Source of the DNA: Luscinia megarhynchos
Lineage: Eukaryota > Chordata > Aves > Passeriformes > Turdidae
Direction: 5' to 3'
DNA length: 64,000 bases
Assembly (NCBI GenBank): GCA_034336665.1
Contig: JAPFBE010000032.1
Span: 1,054,001 to 1,118,000 of the forward strand
The notes under the pieces are model-generated. The model did no database searches and was not told the origin of the DNA. It saw nothing but the letters and a program-made list of their open reading frames with translations. Position 1 is the first letter of the stretch. The number at the start of each line of letters is the position of its first letter. Position numbers and translations under genes: made by a program. This document shows, piece after piece, positions 43,120 to 54,642 of this stretch.

Positions 43120-43675
43120 AGCTTGACATACAATAGCAAGAGAATTACAATTTGAGGCATGTTGGACACTAGTGCAGATGTTACGGTTATTTCTTATGTG
43201 TGGCCTAAAGAGTGGAAATTGATAACACCTTTGAACTCCCTCCCGAGATTGGAGGAGCTACCTTATGTTTGCCAAGTGAACACATTATTCTCGTTACAGG
43301 GTCAGAAGGGAAGACTGCAGCTATTCGTCCCTTTGTTGTACAGAAACCTATCATGGTGTGAGGAAGAGATCTCTTGTCTCAATGGGAAACAAAAATAGAA
43401 GTGGATTTTTAATTGGGGTCACAGAGGCACTCGATACCCTAAAATTAACCTGGAAAATGAATGACCCAGTATGGGTGGACCAGTGGCCCCTGAAAGAAAA
43501 GAAATTCAGTGCTCTCAAAAAATTAGTGAAAGAACAATTGCAGAAAGGCCACATTAAGCCAACAAACAGTCCCTGGAATTCTCCAGTGTGTGTCATATAC
43601 AAGAAAACCTCAGATTCTTGGTTATTGCTCCATGATCTCAGAAAAATTAATGAGGTGATAGAAGATATGGGACCC
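43120..43675 (+). pseudogene. pol: Class II ERV 1 protease and RT N-terminus
   Basis: The protease segment (43159-43398) carries MLDTSADVTVIS, with the active-site triad changed from DTG to DTS. The RT start (43358-43675) has LTWKMNDPVWVDQWPL, GHIKPTNSPWNSPV and LLHDLRKINEVIEDMG, typical of betaretroviral RT. It breaks at 43675 through an LTR insertion and continues at 44281. Upstream 42831-43119 is degraded pro sequence. Confidence 0.8.
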
Positions 43676-44280
43676 TGTCCTGGTTTTGGACAAATTTACG
43701 GGAGATATCTTGCAAAGGAGTTTTCCCAGGAAAATAAACTCCTAGAACTCCTTCCCACTACCGGGTTTGGGAAGAACTTCTTTCGAGGGAAAAAAGTGGA
43801 AAAAACTTGTTTATTTTAACAAAACACTTCCTAGCACTAGGAAAGAACAATCCCCAGATGACACAAAACGTTTTCACTAAGGTGAGCGAGGATGGACGAG
43901 CTCGGTCAGTCCCTGCTGGGAAGGGTGCAAAGCTTCTTTGGCAGGCTTCCAGACGCAGTCTTTGATGTTCAGATCCCTCCGTCCGGAGCCGGTGCAGATT
44001 TTCGGGATGAGGGGAAGAAGGGAGAGAGAAAGAGGGAGCAGCTGGGGGCAGGAGAAGCTGGGGCAAAAGCTAGGGAAAGAAGCGGCAGTTAAAGCGTCAA
44101 AAGCAGCAGCAAAAGCAGCAGCAGCAGGCCAGCAGCAGCGGCAGCAGCCAAAGCAGCAGGCAGCAGCTCCCAGCAGCTGGGGGCCCGCCGGGGTGGGGGA
44201 GGAACGGCCACAGCGGCAGCAGCTTCGTGCAGACGGGGGGGGGGCAGGGAGAGGAGTAGTCATAACACTAACCCAGGACA
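43676..44280 (-). mobile_element. Solo ERVL-like LTR (605 bp) with 5-bp duplication GACCC
   Basis: TGTCCTGG to AACCCAGGACA, flanked by GACCC at 43671-43675 and 44281-44285. Minus orientation. AATAAA lies in GTTAAAATAAACAAG (minus, about 43810-43825). It lies inside the RT of the class II ERV and splits one coding frame. It carries a long CAG-type triplet tract (44095-44170). It closely resembles the LTRs of the proviruses at 6830 and 12817. Confidence 0.95.
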
Positions 44281-45545
44281 GACCCCTACAGCCTGGACTT
44301 CCTTCCCTTTCAATGACCCCGACAGAGTGGCCACTTGTAATCATCGACTTGAAAGATTGTTTTTTCAACATTCTGCTTCATCCAGAAAATGCTCCTCGAT
44401 TTGCCTTTTCAGTTCCAAGTGTCAACAGACAGGAGTCTTTTAATTGCATTACAGATTCTGCTTATGTAGCTAATGTAGTCAAAAGAATAGAAGGATCAGT
44501 TTTAAAGGATGTTGATAATGAAAGTTTGTATCATTACCTTTCATATTTGCATAAGATTTTACAGCAGAGAAATAACAAATACTTTGTTTCACATATTAGA
44601 GCATATTCTTTGCTTCCAGGATTCTTAGTGGAAGGAAATGCAAGAGCAGATAAATTAACAATGACCATTGCGAATACTTTGCCAAACATCTTTGAACAAG
44701 CAAAACTGAGTCATGCATTTTTTCATCAAAATACAGAGGCACCCACATGAATGTTTCGTATTTCCAAAGATCAAGCAAAAGCAATCATAGATGTTTGCCC
44801 TGACTGTCAGCTTGTGCAACCTCCTGTATCCACAGGAGCTGTCAATCCACAAGGATTGCAGAGCCTGCAATTATGGCAAACAGATATCACTAAATATCCA
44901 TCCTCTGGGAAATTCCAAAAACATCCATGTATCAATAGACACCTTTTCAGGTGCAGTTTTTGCCTCCTTGCATACAGAATAAAAAGTCAAGCATGTTTGT
45001 CACCATCTTTTGCAAGCATTTACTTCGCTAGGTGTGCCTCAAAAATAAAAACAGGCAATGGTCCGGCTTACACAGGAAAAAAGATAACCGCATTTTTAAT
45101 GGATTGGGGTGTTCAGCACACCTTTGACATTCCATACTCTCCTACAAGTCAAATGGTCATTGAGAGAACACATCATACTCTGAAATCCCTCTTGGATAAA
45201 CAGAAAAGGGGGGAGGGAAACAGAGGCAATGCCTCAGATGCATTTAATTAGTCTTATATGTTTTAAATTTTTTGAACAGCTCTTTTGCAGAACCAGATCC
45301 ACCAATCATTAGGCATTTTTCTAATAGTACACAGGCAAAATTGAAAGAAAATCCTTTAGTCCTGATCAGAAACCCAGAAATGGGACAGAGTGAAGGTCCA
45401 TTTCCATTAATAACCTGGGATAAGAGGTATCCTTGTGTTTCCATAGGTTCAGAACCAAAGTGGATTCCAGAAAAGAACGTAAAGCCATATCAGGAGCAGA
45501 AACACACTGAAGATTCCGAGAGCAGAGAAATGAGCATTCAAGCAT
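44281..45545 (+). pseudogene. pol: Class II ERV 1 RT fragment, RNase H and integrase
   Basis: RT resumes ([20 protein letters not shown]) and jumps near 44425 to RNase H ([16 protein letters not shown]), so the YMDD region is deleted. Integrase follows after a stop near 44748: an H-rich N-terminal part, CPDC (about 44795), QTDITKYPS with the first Asp (about 44880), a TGNGPAYT box (Asp to Gly) and VIERTHHTLKSLL with Glu (about 45160). The C-terminal domain has PFPLITWDKRYPCVS and WIPEKNVKPYQ (about 45395-45490). Stops and shifts at 44748, 45249 and elsewhere. Confidence 0.8.
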
Positions 45546-45608
45546 GAACTGCAGAGAGACTACAGCAGAAGACAAACACCTTTTGCTTTAGATACAAGAA
45601 CTGTAAAC

Positions 45609-46565
45609 ATGGAGTTGAATCTGATGTCATGTTTATGTCTTTTTGTTTTGTTTACCCTCAGCAATGCATTTTTTCCTGTTGCTCAGCCAAAAACCAATGT
45701 TTGAGTAACCTTAGCCAATGCATCAGGCTTGGATACCTTATGTTTAACTCATTCAAGCCCTGAAAAGCCATTTTCCACTTGTTTAGTCGATTTGCCGGTA
45801 GATACTTGGTCGACACAAAAAACCATTCCTCCACATTTTTCACAATTTGTTAAAAATCCTTCTGATGGGTGGGGTGTTTGGACCAAATTCCTTCCCAAAG
45901 AGTCCTTTGAACCCCAAGAGTTGGAAATACTTGGCTCTGTAAAAACGAATTTTTGCATCAAATTCATCTTTCCTGGGCTTGAACAAAACAAAGGCAAAAT
46001 TTCAGATGTCACTCCCTATCACACTGTGTACAAAGATGTGGATTCTTGGTGTAACTATACCTCAGTCATGTTTTCAACACTTACTTGTACCTCTTTACAA
46101 TTACCATGGGGAATGTTTTTCATCTGTGAAGATAGAGCTTGGCCATCCATTCCATCAAACACCAAAGGTGGTCCATGTAGCATTGGAAGGCTTACTTTGC
46201 TGACACCTAGGGTAAATATGATTAAATAACATAGACATAGAGAAAAAAGGTTTATCCATAAGTATAAATCAGACTGTAAATATTATGTTGAATTCTGGGG
46301 CTTTGGAGAAAGATTCTCAGCATCTGTAGTTTTACCCCAACTTGCCTCGGCAGTAGCCCTAAAGCAATTGGATTAGTTAGGTTGCTGGTTAAGTAAGCAG
46401 ACCAATGCTATTTCTCTCACATTGAGTGGTTTATTAGCCAATGTCAAAGATGTGAGACATGCAACTCTGTAAAACAGAGCAGTAATAGATTTCTTTTTGT
46501 TAGTGCATGGAAATGGGTGTGAAGATTTTGATGGAATGTCTTGCATGAACCTATCATTCAGAATC
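45609..46565 (+). pseudogene. env: Class II ERV 1 env, broken and 3' truncated
   Basis: ATG at 45609 with a hydrophobic leader (CLCLFVLFTLSNAFF). The surface part follows to about 46230 with GGPCSIGRLTLLTP, then a furin-type site REKR (about 46246). The transmembrane part holds ASAVALKQLD and an immunosuppressive-type region ending in [10 protein letters not shown], where CX6CC has lost one Cys. In-frame stops lie near 45703, at 46227-46229, near 46374 and near 46469. It is cut at 46565 by the next LTR, so membrane anchor and tail are absent. Confidence 0.75.
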
Positions 46566-46842
46566 TGTTGTAACCCAACACCAGAGGTATAAGGAATGCT
46601 TTAACCCTTCCCCCCGTCCCCATCCTATTGGCAGAAAGCCAAATTCCCCTCTCTGACCCTTCCCTAGAAAAGACCGTTATCTGAGATCCTCCTTCTTTTT
46701 TGCCCTGGGACCACCATGAAATAAACTACGAACTTTGAGAAAGGCAAGGAGCCACTTTTGAACCTTTGTTTATCCGATGCTGTGCCTAACTCCTTGTGAG
46801 AGATTAACACAGTAAATAGCTAGGAAGGAGTTACAGCATACA
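46566..46842 (+). mobile_element. 5' LTR of class II ERV 2 (277 bp)
   Basis: TGTTGTAACCC to CATACA, followed five bases later by a TGGCG-type primer site. CATGAAATAAACTACG (about 46708) is the polyadenylation signal. It abuts the truncated env of ERV 1. Confidence 0.7.
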
Positions 46843-46847
46843 GCCGT

Positions 46848-46865
46848 TGGCGACCAACTGGACCT
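46848..46865 (+). other. Primer-binding site, tRNA-Lys-like, partly decayed
   Basis: TGGCGACCAACTGGACCT. The first 11 bases match the Lys PBS apart from one change, and the rest has diverged. Position relative to the LTR and the gag start supports it. Confidence 0.5.
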
Positions 46866-47493
46866 GAAATTAAGAGCCCACAGGTAGCTATAATCCCATT
46901 TTTAGAAATTTATTACGCTAGTTGGCTCAATCATCTACCCCCCACGCTTGGAAGCTGTTTTTTACACAGCCCCAGGCAGGAAGGATTGAGCCGAGAACTC
47001 TACTCTAGCGCCAGAGAGAGCCGGCTCAAGGATAAACACCTTTCACGAATCACACGACAGCCAAGGTCCACAGGACAGGTAAAAAGTCCCTCGTGGGAGG
47101 CGAGGACCCCAAAATTTGCCCCTAGCGGCAGGGAGGGGGTTCCCCAGACGGAGCAGAGGCAGCAGCAGCAGTTCGGGTGGAGCAGATCCCGGCGGTGCGC
47201 ATGGCACCGCTAAATAGATCCCGCTCGGACCTGCACAGCTCACGGCTCCGGCATTGTGCAGCACCCGGGGGGGCCCCCGAGAAGCAGTGCAAGGCAACAG
47301 GGCTACCCCGAAGTCGGCATGGCCAGCGGAACGCGGGTCACGTGTTCGGGGTTGCGTCATCCCGACCATGGAGATCCCCGTATTCCCTTTTCTCCCGGGT
47401 TTGTTTAATTCGGATCATAAAAGAGTAGCTTTTGTTGTGTGAATATTGCGTGGAGGTATAGGATATTGTGCAGATTACTTTTAAAACATCACA
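46866..47493 (+). other. Leader of class II ERV 2
   Basis: About 630 bases between PBS and gag, GC-rich at 46970-47380. 'ccacaggacaggtaaaaagt' (47068-47087) contains CAG|GTAAAA, a possible major splice donor. No coding evidence; the short frames here are incidental. Confidence 0.5.
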
Positions 47494-49295
47494 ATGGGCG
47501 CACAGTTGTCTGCACATCAAAAGAGTGTATTTTCCCAGATTAAGGAAATTTTAAATGCCAAAGAAATTACAGTTTCTAAAAAATTGTTAAAACATTTTGT
47601 CTGTTGGCTGTTTTTGAAATTCCAGATTGCGAATTACAAAATATAAATTCAATTTTATTTTGGGATAATGGAGGAAAATTATTAACGTCTACAGTAGAAA
47701 AATGTGATTCTAATGCTGGTCTATTTCTTCCAATATTCTTACAAGTTTGCAAACGCTTATTAGAAACAGAGAACAAAAGACAGCCACAGATAAATCCTTT
47801 GAACCCTCCCCATCTCCTCCAAATTCCCCTATCCCTGAAAAAGACCAGAAACAAGAGATACCTCAGGAAGCTACTAAGTTTCCTCCCCTCATATACCCAA
47901 GCTCTGAAAATTCTGAACAGCCTGTCCAAAAATACTCCCTATACCCTTCTCTATCACCCATTTTACCTCAAGGGCACTGTGATGATAGTTCGAAAAGTAA
48001 CTTTCCTTTGTCTCACAGTGGGGACCACATGGTCCATGGCAGAAGCCATGCTTCAGCTTCTTCATCCCATAACCCCTTCTTCTCTTCAATTCCCTTCCTT
48101 GCCCCCTTCCCTTTCCTCTCTCATAACCCGTTTCTGCTATCATGTAACCCTACACCCACAGGTTCCCTTAGTCACCTCTTCCCGGCTCAAGTTACAGATA
48201 TCAATCCTCCTAGCTATAGCAGGGGCCAGGGAGACAGTTATAACCCAGCGGCTGCAGGAAATGGGGAAAGGGAAACTTCGGCTAACAGCAGCTGGGGAAC
48301 ACACGCTGTCCCTGCAGTAAGGGAGAATGCACAATCTCCCAGGCTGCTATATAAAGACATACCTAGCCCTGAAGCTCAAAACTTAGAAGAAGACTATATA
48401 CCATCAGCTGCTCCTGTAGTCTATGTTGGTAGGAGAAATGGCAAGAGAAATTACCAGCCTCTATCATACCAAGACAAAAAGGAAATTTGTAAAGTACAAA
48501 GAGAATTTGGTAGAAGCAGTGAAATTTTTAAAGGCATGATGAAAGCAACTTTTACTTCAGATGAGATGATACCTCACAATTTAAAAGAACTTTTCAGGTG
48601 TTTGCTAACTCCCTCAGAATATGATTTATGGTTTAATATTTGGAAACATTCTTTAATGGTTCTTTTAACAGAGCTTCACCAAAGCCCTGACAATTCCAAA
48701 GATTCTGATGATAATGATATTACACTTGATCATTTATGTGGTGAAGGGAGTTGGCATTGCCCTGAAAAACAAACTCGAGTATTATCTAAATTTGTTTTAG
48801 ATAAAATTTGCAATATAGCCGAAAAAAGCTTTTAATCAATTCCCAACAGTTGAAGTAACTGGTAGTTATATTAATGTTAAACAATATGATTCTGAGAACA
48901 TTTTAAGATTCGTAGGTCGTCTGCGCACACAGGTGGAAAGACAAGTGCATGACTCAGCAACCCAGGCAGAATTGATAAAAGAGATGGCACAAAGAAATGC
49001 CAATGAAGCATGTCACAGAGTTATTCTAAGTCTTCCTATGTATCCCGATCCGACGCTAGCACAAATGATAGAGGCCTGCACCAGTAAAGCAGAACTGTTC
49101 AGTGCACCAGAAAAGAATCAAAGGTCAGCACCATCCAAGCCTGCAGCAGCTGAAACACCACGAGCGAAGAAGCAACCAGTGCCACCTGAACAGCTGCAGC
49201 ATGTCACCTGCTTCCAGTGTAAAAAGCATGGACATTTCGCTAGGGAATGCCCTCTTAACCAGAAACAAAAGAAGTCCAAAAACCAAAAAAACTAA
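47494..49295 (+). pseudogene. gag: Class II ERV 2 gag, frameshifted
   Basis: ATG at 47494 gives a myristoylation-type start (MGAQLSAHQKS) and a betaretroviral matrix. The frame shifts near 47615 (continuing in the 47604 frame) and again near 47750. A Pro/Ser-rich linker (PSPPNSPIP; PPLIYPS and YPSL as possible late-domain motifs) precedes capsid (YQPLSYQDKKEICKVQREFG; FRCLLTPSEYDLWFNIWKHS). A shift near 48833 leads to the capsid end and a zinc knuckle CFQCKKHGHFAREC (about 49212-49253). Length and order fit a nearly complete gag. Whether a second knuckle existed is unclear. Confidence 0.8.
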
Positions 49296-49306
49296 GTTTA
49301 CAGTGT

Positions 49307-50298
49307 GTGCCTGCTAATAACACCATAACGCGCAAAGATATAAATACTGTGGGCACTACTGTGGCAAAAGCCTCTCTCCTAAAAACAAAGGGGGAGGATG
49401 GGATAAAAAGTGTGGGTATACAAAACAAATTAAATGTCAAATGTTCAATTAACCAGGTCTGGCAGCATTGTGGCTGTTTCAGGCTGGAGACTACCAAAGG
49501 TTTTCATTTCAGGTCTACGGATTGGACAATTATTACAGTGGACCTGTCAAGCAGCCTAGTAGACCTTACGGTATATCACATGGAAATGGAGAGTGAGTAT
49601 TTTGTTGTTGGAGACACAGCACACACACCCTTAGAAATTGAAGTAGCTCCCATGATCATGAAGGGAAAAATATCCTGCCCCATAATATTAGCACACTGTC
49701 ATCAGCCACCATTCTACCTGGGCAAAGGGGCAAATCTTAGCCCAGGCCATTCCCATTCCAGCAGAGGTCACAGCAGATGGAAAATCACCTGAGGCCTACT
49801 GGGTAGAAACGGTGGGTGAGGAATGCAATTATATGGTCTCTCATTTCAGTGGGACACTTCAAAAAAGGATCCTTTGTTGATCACTGAATGGGTTTTCTTA
49901 TCTTACAGATCCTCAAAAACAATTTCTCCTACACTAGAAATGAAAGCACAGATCATAATCTGGGCCGGAATACGATTGTTAGTGATGGCAGGAAAAGATT
50001 TTAAAACTATTTATCTGCAATTTAAAAAATAATATTTTGATTGGGCATTGAAGAAATCAGAATTACAAATTGCTTTACTATATTACTCAGGTGTTTGCTC
50101 AATTCATTTTTCGAGTAACAAATTGTTGCAGGCAAAATTGAGTTTCAGAGAGAAGCCCATGTTGAGTTAAGTTCCGTTGGATGCAATAAAATTGTTTACC
50201 GACGGTTCAGGGAAAACACATAAGTCAGTCATTACATGGCAAAATTCAAAAACGAACACATGGGAGTCAGATATTCAGCAGGTAGAAAATTGACTAAA
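49307..50298 (+). pseudogene. pol: Class II ERV 2 pro, RT connection and RNase H start
   Basis: The 49307-49792 frame encodes a conserved pro/dUTPase-like leader (GDTAHTPLEIEVAPM, ILAHCHQPPFYLGKGA). A deletion follows. 49900-50170 encodes the RT connection region (WAGIRLLVMAGKDFKTIY; YYSGVCSIHFSSNKLLQA) and 50170-50290 the start of RNase H (KLFTDGSGKTHKSVITW). The RT palm is missing. A CR1 interrupts at 50299. Confidence 0.65.
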
Positions 50299-51134
50299 CT
50301 GGGAGCATGTGTCAATCTGTTGGAAGGTAGGAGGGCTCTGCAAAAAGACTTGGAATGGTTGGATGGATGACCAGAGTCCAGCAAGATGAAGTTTAATAAG
50401 TCCAAGTGCCAAGTCCTTCATTTTGACCAGAAAAACCCCCTGCAACATTATAGGCTGAGGACAGTGTGGCTGGACAGTGCCCAGGCAGAAAGGGCCCTGG
50501 GGGTACTGGTCGACAGCCAAGTGAGCAAGAAGGCCAACAGCATCCTGGCCTGTATCAGGAATAGTGTGGCCAGCAGGACCAGGGAGGTCATTCTTCCCCT
50601 GTACTTGGCACTGGTAAGGCCACACCTTGAGTACTGTGTCCAGTTCTGGGCGCCTCTGTTTAGGAAGGATGTTGAGATGCTTGAGCGCATCCAGAGGAGG
50701 ACAAGGCTGGTGAGGGGCTTGGAACACAAGCCCTATGAGGAATGACTGAGGGAGCTGAGGTTGTTTAGCCTAGAAAAAAGGAGACTCAGGGGTGACCTTA
50801 TCCATCTCTACAACTTCCTGAAAGGTGGTTGTATTCACGTGGGGGTTGGTCTCTTTCTCCAGGCAGCAAGTGACAGAAAGAGAGGACACAGTCTTAAGCT
50901 GCGCCAAGAGAAATATAGGTTGGATATTAGCAAAAGGTTTTTTATGGAAAGAGTGATCAAGTACTGGAATTGTCTGCCCAGGGAGGTGGTGGAGTCACCA
51001 TCCCTGGATGTGTTTAAAAAAAGACTGAATATGGCACTCGGTGCCATGGTTTAGTTGAGGTGTTAGTGCATGGGTTGGACTTGATCTTCAAAGTCTCTTC
51101 CAATCTAGTGATTTTGTGATTGTGTGATTCTGTG
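50299..51134 (+). mobile_element. CR1 3' fragment
   Basis: Matches 17531-18389 of the long CR1 from 'ctgggagcatgtgtcaat' onwards. It carries the ORF2 C-terminus ([38 protein letters not shown]) and the tail 'tgattgtgtgattctgtga'. It has a ~30-base deletion (near 50520) relative to the long copy. Inserted in the class II RNase H, hence younger than that ERV. Confidence 0.9.
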
Positions 51135-51419
51135 AAATGGGAAATCAGATGCTTTGTAAGAGAGAAACCTTTCAGCCAATGTTAACAATTTCTGTGAGTC
51201 ATGAGATCAAGATGGATACCTTACAGCATAGAAGATGAATATAATCCAGGACTCTATGCATATAGGTTGTTACCATACAATTTTTTGGGGATTTGTCATG
51301 GTTATGGAACAAAAGTAACACATAAATTATTAGCAGAGCCCAGAAAGGTGTCAGAACATTTTGTTTGGTCCTCACCAAGGAAGAGGTTTCCTGTTAAAAT
51401 ACATATTCAAACTCTCTAG
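51135..51419 (+). pseudogene. Possible 3' remnant of class II ERV 2
   Basis: A frame of 72 codons (51201-51419; NPGLYAYRLLPYNFLGICHG) follows the CR1. It does not match RNase H or integrase motifs I know. It may be env or unrelated flank. Confidence 0.25.
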
Positions 51420-53348
51420 AGTTTATGAATCAGCTATTGAACTGTAGCACTGCTGTGAAACTACCCATTGCCATGTTCTTAACTGAACCAATAGCTAAAA
51501 AATCTTACAGCCCTGGTAATTAATCATAAAGATTTTTTCAAGGGAAAGAAGAGTTCTATAAGGACAAATATCCTAAAAAACTACTTTTGTTGGGGAAATG
51601 TAGCAAGAACATTTGTCAACATCTAGAATGCTCATTTTGTCTGAAACTAAATTACCTAGGGAGCCAAAGAATGATGAATTTACAGATGGTTGATATCAAG
51701 ATAAGTTCCCAGATTCTTTTCCTTGGCCTTTTCTACAGGAACAAAACAATGTTGAATTGATACCTTGCACACCTTTTCTCTCCTTACCTCAATACATCTA
51801 ACAAGTAACAGGCAAAAAAAAATATGGTCACTAGAACTAAATAATCGGAGTATGTGATTTACAATTCCGCATATGTAAGTTTTCCATTATAAATGGGTTT
51901 TAATAGTAATTTTTAGCATTTATAAGTTTTTTCCATGTATGATTAATTTAAAAAATAATTATCCTTGGCTAGGAGAATGAGAAACAATAAATGGACCATA
52001 AAATCTACACAAACACAAAGGGTCTAGCTGTTTCTTTAAATCACAGCTAAGAATATTCACTACAGTTGTAAAAGGCATACTGAACCAGCCACAACAGATA
52101 GTTGAGGTAAGCTAACAAATATAATAGCAATTACTCAGTAAGAGGTATATTAGCATCCAACCCCCACCATCAGCCCCTTCTAGTTTTGGTGGATCTTGCA
52201 TTATCATGACAAATGAAATAAATTATATCATACAAGTTTGTAAAAATTTGATTTTTCTCTCCCCAGCCTGATTGCATAGGAAAAACATCAATGAATGATC
52301 ACCACTTGTGCCTCCTGAGGAAAATCTCCTGGACTAATCTACTCTGACTACACACACTGTATTTCTATATGTACTTGCATATCAACATGCTCTACAAGAA
52401 AATGTCTTATCATGTAACTTGGAGAATCTTCTCCCACTGGAATTGATGGAAATCTTCTAATTGGAAAAGAAGCATAAAGCAATGGTTGCAGGCAGAACCC
52501 TATAATGTGAGAGCATTATAACAATGACACAACTATTGATTCTCACTGAAGAGTTTGTAGTCATCTCTATTCACAAGAAGGCTCTGAAATCTTTGGGGCA
52601 GGTCTGTCTAATACCTGGCCCATCTTGTGTCTGAACTGTTAATTTTTCTATCTATATCACAAAAGCATTTAAATCATCCTCTACGGGTATATATCATGTA
52701 TTGATAAAACTCAGAAGATAATAAGGATACTCAAAAATTGCCAGAATGTGAATTACTTTATATAGACTATTACAATGTACTGTCATAAGTCAGTCCATTC
52801 CACTGAACTGTATTTCTGGATAAAGTAAGGCTTCAGCTGTGATGTTCCAGTGAGATTTTGGGAAACTAAATTTCCTTTTTTATACAACGTCTGTCTTCTG
52901 TCTTGTATACTGGGTACATGTGTATGCACATATGTGTGCATGTCCTTTTCACTGGAGGTTTTACTGCCATGGGTAAAAAACTTGTGTCTCAAAAATAATT
53001 TTGACCCTTAAATGTAGCTTCCACTATCAGAAAAAGCTACTCCCATGTCCAGAAACTGATGGGAGACCATCCCATGAAAATCAGGAGTATAATTCCTATG
53101 AATCTTCACCCTTGCTCCTTTCTCATATTAGCTGAAGGAAAAAAAACCAAAATGTAACAACCCTTACCCCCCCCCCCAAAAAAAAATAAAACCCCCGCCC
53201 ACTCTGCCAGAAAAATACCTCACAAGGTGTGAATGAAGATGTCTATGTGCAGCCAATATCTGTATTTATCACCTATTTTGAATTTGGCAAAGCACACAAA
53301 ATGCCTCTTTTATCGGGTTTGCATGGCCTGGTTTTGGTAGTGGAGGGG
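51420..53348. other. AT-rich, no gene seen
   Basis: No LTR, CR1 or coding signature. Poly-C/poly-A at 53166-53190. Probably old intergenic DNA. Confidence 0.5.
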
Positions 53349-54043
53349 TGTCTCAGTTTCGAGAGAAATTTCAGGAGAAAACGCCCTGGAGTGAGCATTT
53401 CCTCTAAGGAGAAAGGGCTTTGATAAATCCCTTTTCTTCTGGCAATGAGAGAAATGGAATACCAAGGGATGTGAGTGAAAAAACCTGTTTATTAACAAAA
53501 AAAAAAAAAAGAATAAATGCTACATATTGGAATTGTGGAACCTTACCCCTCCCAGAAACCCAGTAGGGGCCTTCTCTTGGCTGCAGGTACTTTCCCCTTT
53601 GGTGTAGTTACGGTGACAGCTGCCAGGGGCCCTGGCGGCTCCCCAGCCGCGCAGGGCAGTTGCGATGATTTTTCCGCAGCTGCAGGGGCCGCTGTGGCGC
53701 GAGTTTGGCCGTCTTTCTCCACCTAGACAATGGCGGATGCAGCTGACGGAGAGGGATGGAGAAGGGACTTCCTTTACATCTCACAGGGGCAGCCAATCCT
53801 GGTGCCTCCTCTGGATAGTGAAAGGGGCTATAGCAGGAAACCTCAGAAGCAGCTAAACCAGAACGGCAAGGCGGGGTCCCCCGGGGCAGCAAGCAAGAGG
53901 CAGCAGAAACCCTGCAGTTGTAGCTGGACCGCGGAACCTCCCAGCAGGCAGGAGCGAAACAGCTACAGTGTAGCAAGAAACCTCGGAGCAGAAGTAGAGG
54001 CACGGCGGGGGCTGGGCAGGCAGCAGCCTGGCTCCTAAACAGC

Positions 54044-54069
54044 AGAGAGAGAGAGAGAGAGAGAGAGAA
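54044..54069 (+). repeat. (GA)n microsatellite
   Basis: About 13 uninterrupted GA units within the LTR region. Confidence 0.9.
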
Positions 54070-54255
54070 TCCCCGGGATTTCTTACCAGCACTGGCTGGT
54101 CACTGGGGCCGGGCTGTGCTGTGGGTGGGGGGGCAGCCCCCCAGCGGGAAAACGTGGGCGATCCTGTGTCCTGGCGGAGCACGCACTGGCTCTAGGCTTC
54201 CTGACAGCAGAGCAACAAAAGAAGCCAAGTCGGCAAGCTTAGTCACAGTGCCGAA

Positions 54256-54366
54256 GCAAAAAACAACGAAAAAAACAACAAAAAAAACCAAAAAAACAAA
54301 CAAAAAACCCCACAAAAAACCCAAACAAACAAACAAACAAACAAAAAAAGCCACAAAACAACAAAA
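54256..54366 (+). repeat. A-rich (AAAC/CAAA)n simple repeat
   Basis: A-rich tract with AAAAAAC and ACAAACAA units. It produces a Lys/Thr-rich frame that is not a gene. Confidence 0.85.
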
Positions 54367-54642
54367 TGAAGCAGGCAAAAGCCACAGAAACATCAAGATC
54401 CCTGGTCAGAGACACCGGCCGCATGTGTCCAGTCAAACAGCTTGCGCCGAATAAAAAGGGCTGCGTCTCGCCCTGCCTCCACCTCCCTCCGGAAACCAGG
54501 GCTTGGCTCCCAAACATCGCTATAGTCCCAGAGCCTGGGAGGATGGGGGGTGGGGTGGAGACAGCATCCACCCCGGGCACAAACAAAACAAACCAGATCG
54601 AAAACCCCAAGCATGGTGTGGGATAATAAACCATTCCCAAGA

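Larger units (their letters stand above)
53349..54640 (-). mobile_element. ERVL-like LTR region, minus orientation
   Basis: The lower end TGTCTCAGTTTCGAG is like the U5 ends at 19214 and 6830. The minus strand has TGTTAATAAACAGG (about 53486-53500), followed upstream by GC-rich U3-like sequence. The upper edge is set where a different LTR begins at 54643. No duplication seen. Includes (GA)n and A-rich repeats. Confidence 0.5.

Noticed and set aside
46848..46935. Possible second full tRNA-Lys complement after the PBS of class II ERV 2
   Set aside because: Only the first ~11 bases and an ATTAAGAG patch agree with tRNA-Lys; the rest does not align, so a chance resemblance or strong decay cannot be told apart.
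47604..48320. 238-codon frame as an independent gene
   Set aside because: Its first ~50 residues are the frameshifted matrix of class II gag, and the rest is an out-of-frame reading of the Pro/Ser-rich gag linker.
54116..54454. Lys/Thr-rich frame of 112 codons
   Set aside because: Encoded by an A-rich simple repeat inside an LTR region.
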